Shown here piece by piece: positions 63,514-64,000 of a DNA stretch of 64,000 nt (position 1 is its first letter; every line of letters starts with the position of its first letter). The DNA lies in NCBI GenBank assembly GCA_958510875.1, contig OY294067.1:107416921-107480920 (forward strand). The letters run 5' to 3'. The notes under the pieces are model-generated. The model saw only the letters and a list, made by a program, of their open reading frames with translations, ran no database searches and was not told the origin of the DNA. This stretch comes from Endomychus coccineus (lineage: Eukaryota > Arthropoda > Insecta > Coleoptera > Endomychidae). The position numbers and the translations under genes were made by a program.

Positions 63514-64000
63514 ACATGTATTGCTACCACAGGGTTATCTTGTATTCTCTGTCACAAAGATCATCACATATTCTCATGCAGTAACTTTTTGAAATTAAAT
63601 CCTCAGCAGCGTCTATCCGAAGTTAGGAGACTAAAGGCCTGTACAAATTGTTTACGTAAAGGTCATAATTCAAAGGATTGTAGAAATCATTATGTATGTA
63701 AAAAATGTTCAAATAAGCATAACACCTTATTGCATTTAGAAAAGGAACCAAGTCAAATTAATTCAAACATAAATCTATCGACGTCTTCATCAAACGATAG
63801 AACTGAAGGTAATCATTCAGAAACAATATTACACGAATCTCAATCTACCCTCGCTTCATGTACATCAAAAAATACTAATTCAGAACAATATGTTATACTC
63901 TCAACAGCGAATGTTTTTATCATTGATAAGTATGGAAAATATCACAAATGTCGGGCTATTCTTGACAATTGTTCTCAATCAAATTTCATTACTCAAAAAT
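63514..64000 (+). CDS. BEL/Pao zinc knuckle and protease region (partial, runs off window)
   Basis: In the same frame as gag after the single stop: a Cys/His block (CILCHKDHHIFSC), a CCHC knuckle CTNCLRKGHNSKDC and a further CKKC. Near the window end is AILDNCSQSNFITQK, the start of the DUF1758 aspartic protease (Asp-x-Cys-Ser variant of DSGSQ). It has no ATG of its own and depends on readthrough of, or the absence of, the stop at 63511. Confidence 0.75.

Overview
This is a repeat-dominated, AT-rich animal window, most likely from an insect. It holds Penelope, BEL/Pao, Ty3/gypsy and several non-LTR retroelements, P-like THAP sequence, spliced THAP coding sequence and a Polinton-like viral element. 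No bacterial features are present and I cannot place the order of insect. No ordinary host gene is complete here. The best host-gene candidate is one THAP-domain exon on the minus strand near 47 kb, and even that could be transposase-derived.

The centrepiece is a nested pair of DNA elements. The outer one (714-12625) is a short P-like element with 29-bp terminal inverted repeats, an 8-bp target duplication (TATAAAAC) and a THAP-domain exon. Inside that exon sits an 11.3-kb Polinton-like element (922-12258) with a 6-bp target duplication (GGGGTA), AG...CT ends and terminal inverted repeats (TIRs) of about 2 kb. Nine minus-strand genes fill its interior: packaging ATPase, a DUF8207-like protein, a coiled-coil structural protein, an integrase with a chromodomain, a phospholipase A2-like capsid protein, an adenain-like protease, a penton-like protein, a small protein and a double-jelly-roll-type major capsid protein. 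It is a virion-building set plus integration, but no DNA polymerase B is present and there is no room for one. The integrase is frameshifted and the protease has Tyr in place of its catalytic His, so this copy is decaying. The TIRs carry three tRNA-like units each, CACGTG-centred repeats and a captured piece of THAP exon plus intron.

From 12.6 to 29.5 kb there are mostly degenerate elements: a foldback element (14.4-14.9 kb), a large inverted pair of Penelope copies (15.7-17.5 kb) with GIY-YIG endonuclease domains and hammerhead-ribozyme motifs, a non-LTR fragment (19.5-20.1 kb), a 1.8-kb TIR element (22.3-24.0 kb) and a broken tyrosine recombinase of Crypton type (27.1-28.2 kb). From 29.6 to 37.0 kb two (TG)n arrays of about 0.8 and 3.3 kb flank a 5'-truncated Tx1-like LINE; the flanking sequence is duplicated on both sides.

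From 37 to 48 kb there are a small MITE, a second P-like end broken at the same THAP site, a third Penelope copy, a degenerate non-LTR element with an altered YADD box, and the THAP exon. A 150-bp satellite of about 15 units (49.1-51.3 kb) is related to the foldback element at 14.4 kb. It is followed by a degenerate Ty3/gypsy element (52-54.4 kb), a second Penelope family with four hammerhead-like motifs (56-60.1 kb), a degenerate CR1/Jockey-like LINE (60.2-62.0 kb), and a BEL/Pao element that runs off the right edge with one in-frame stop between gag and the zinc knuckle.
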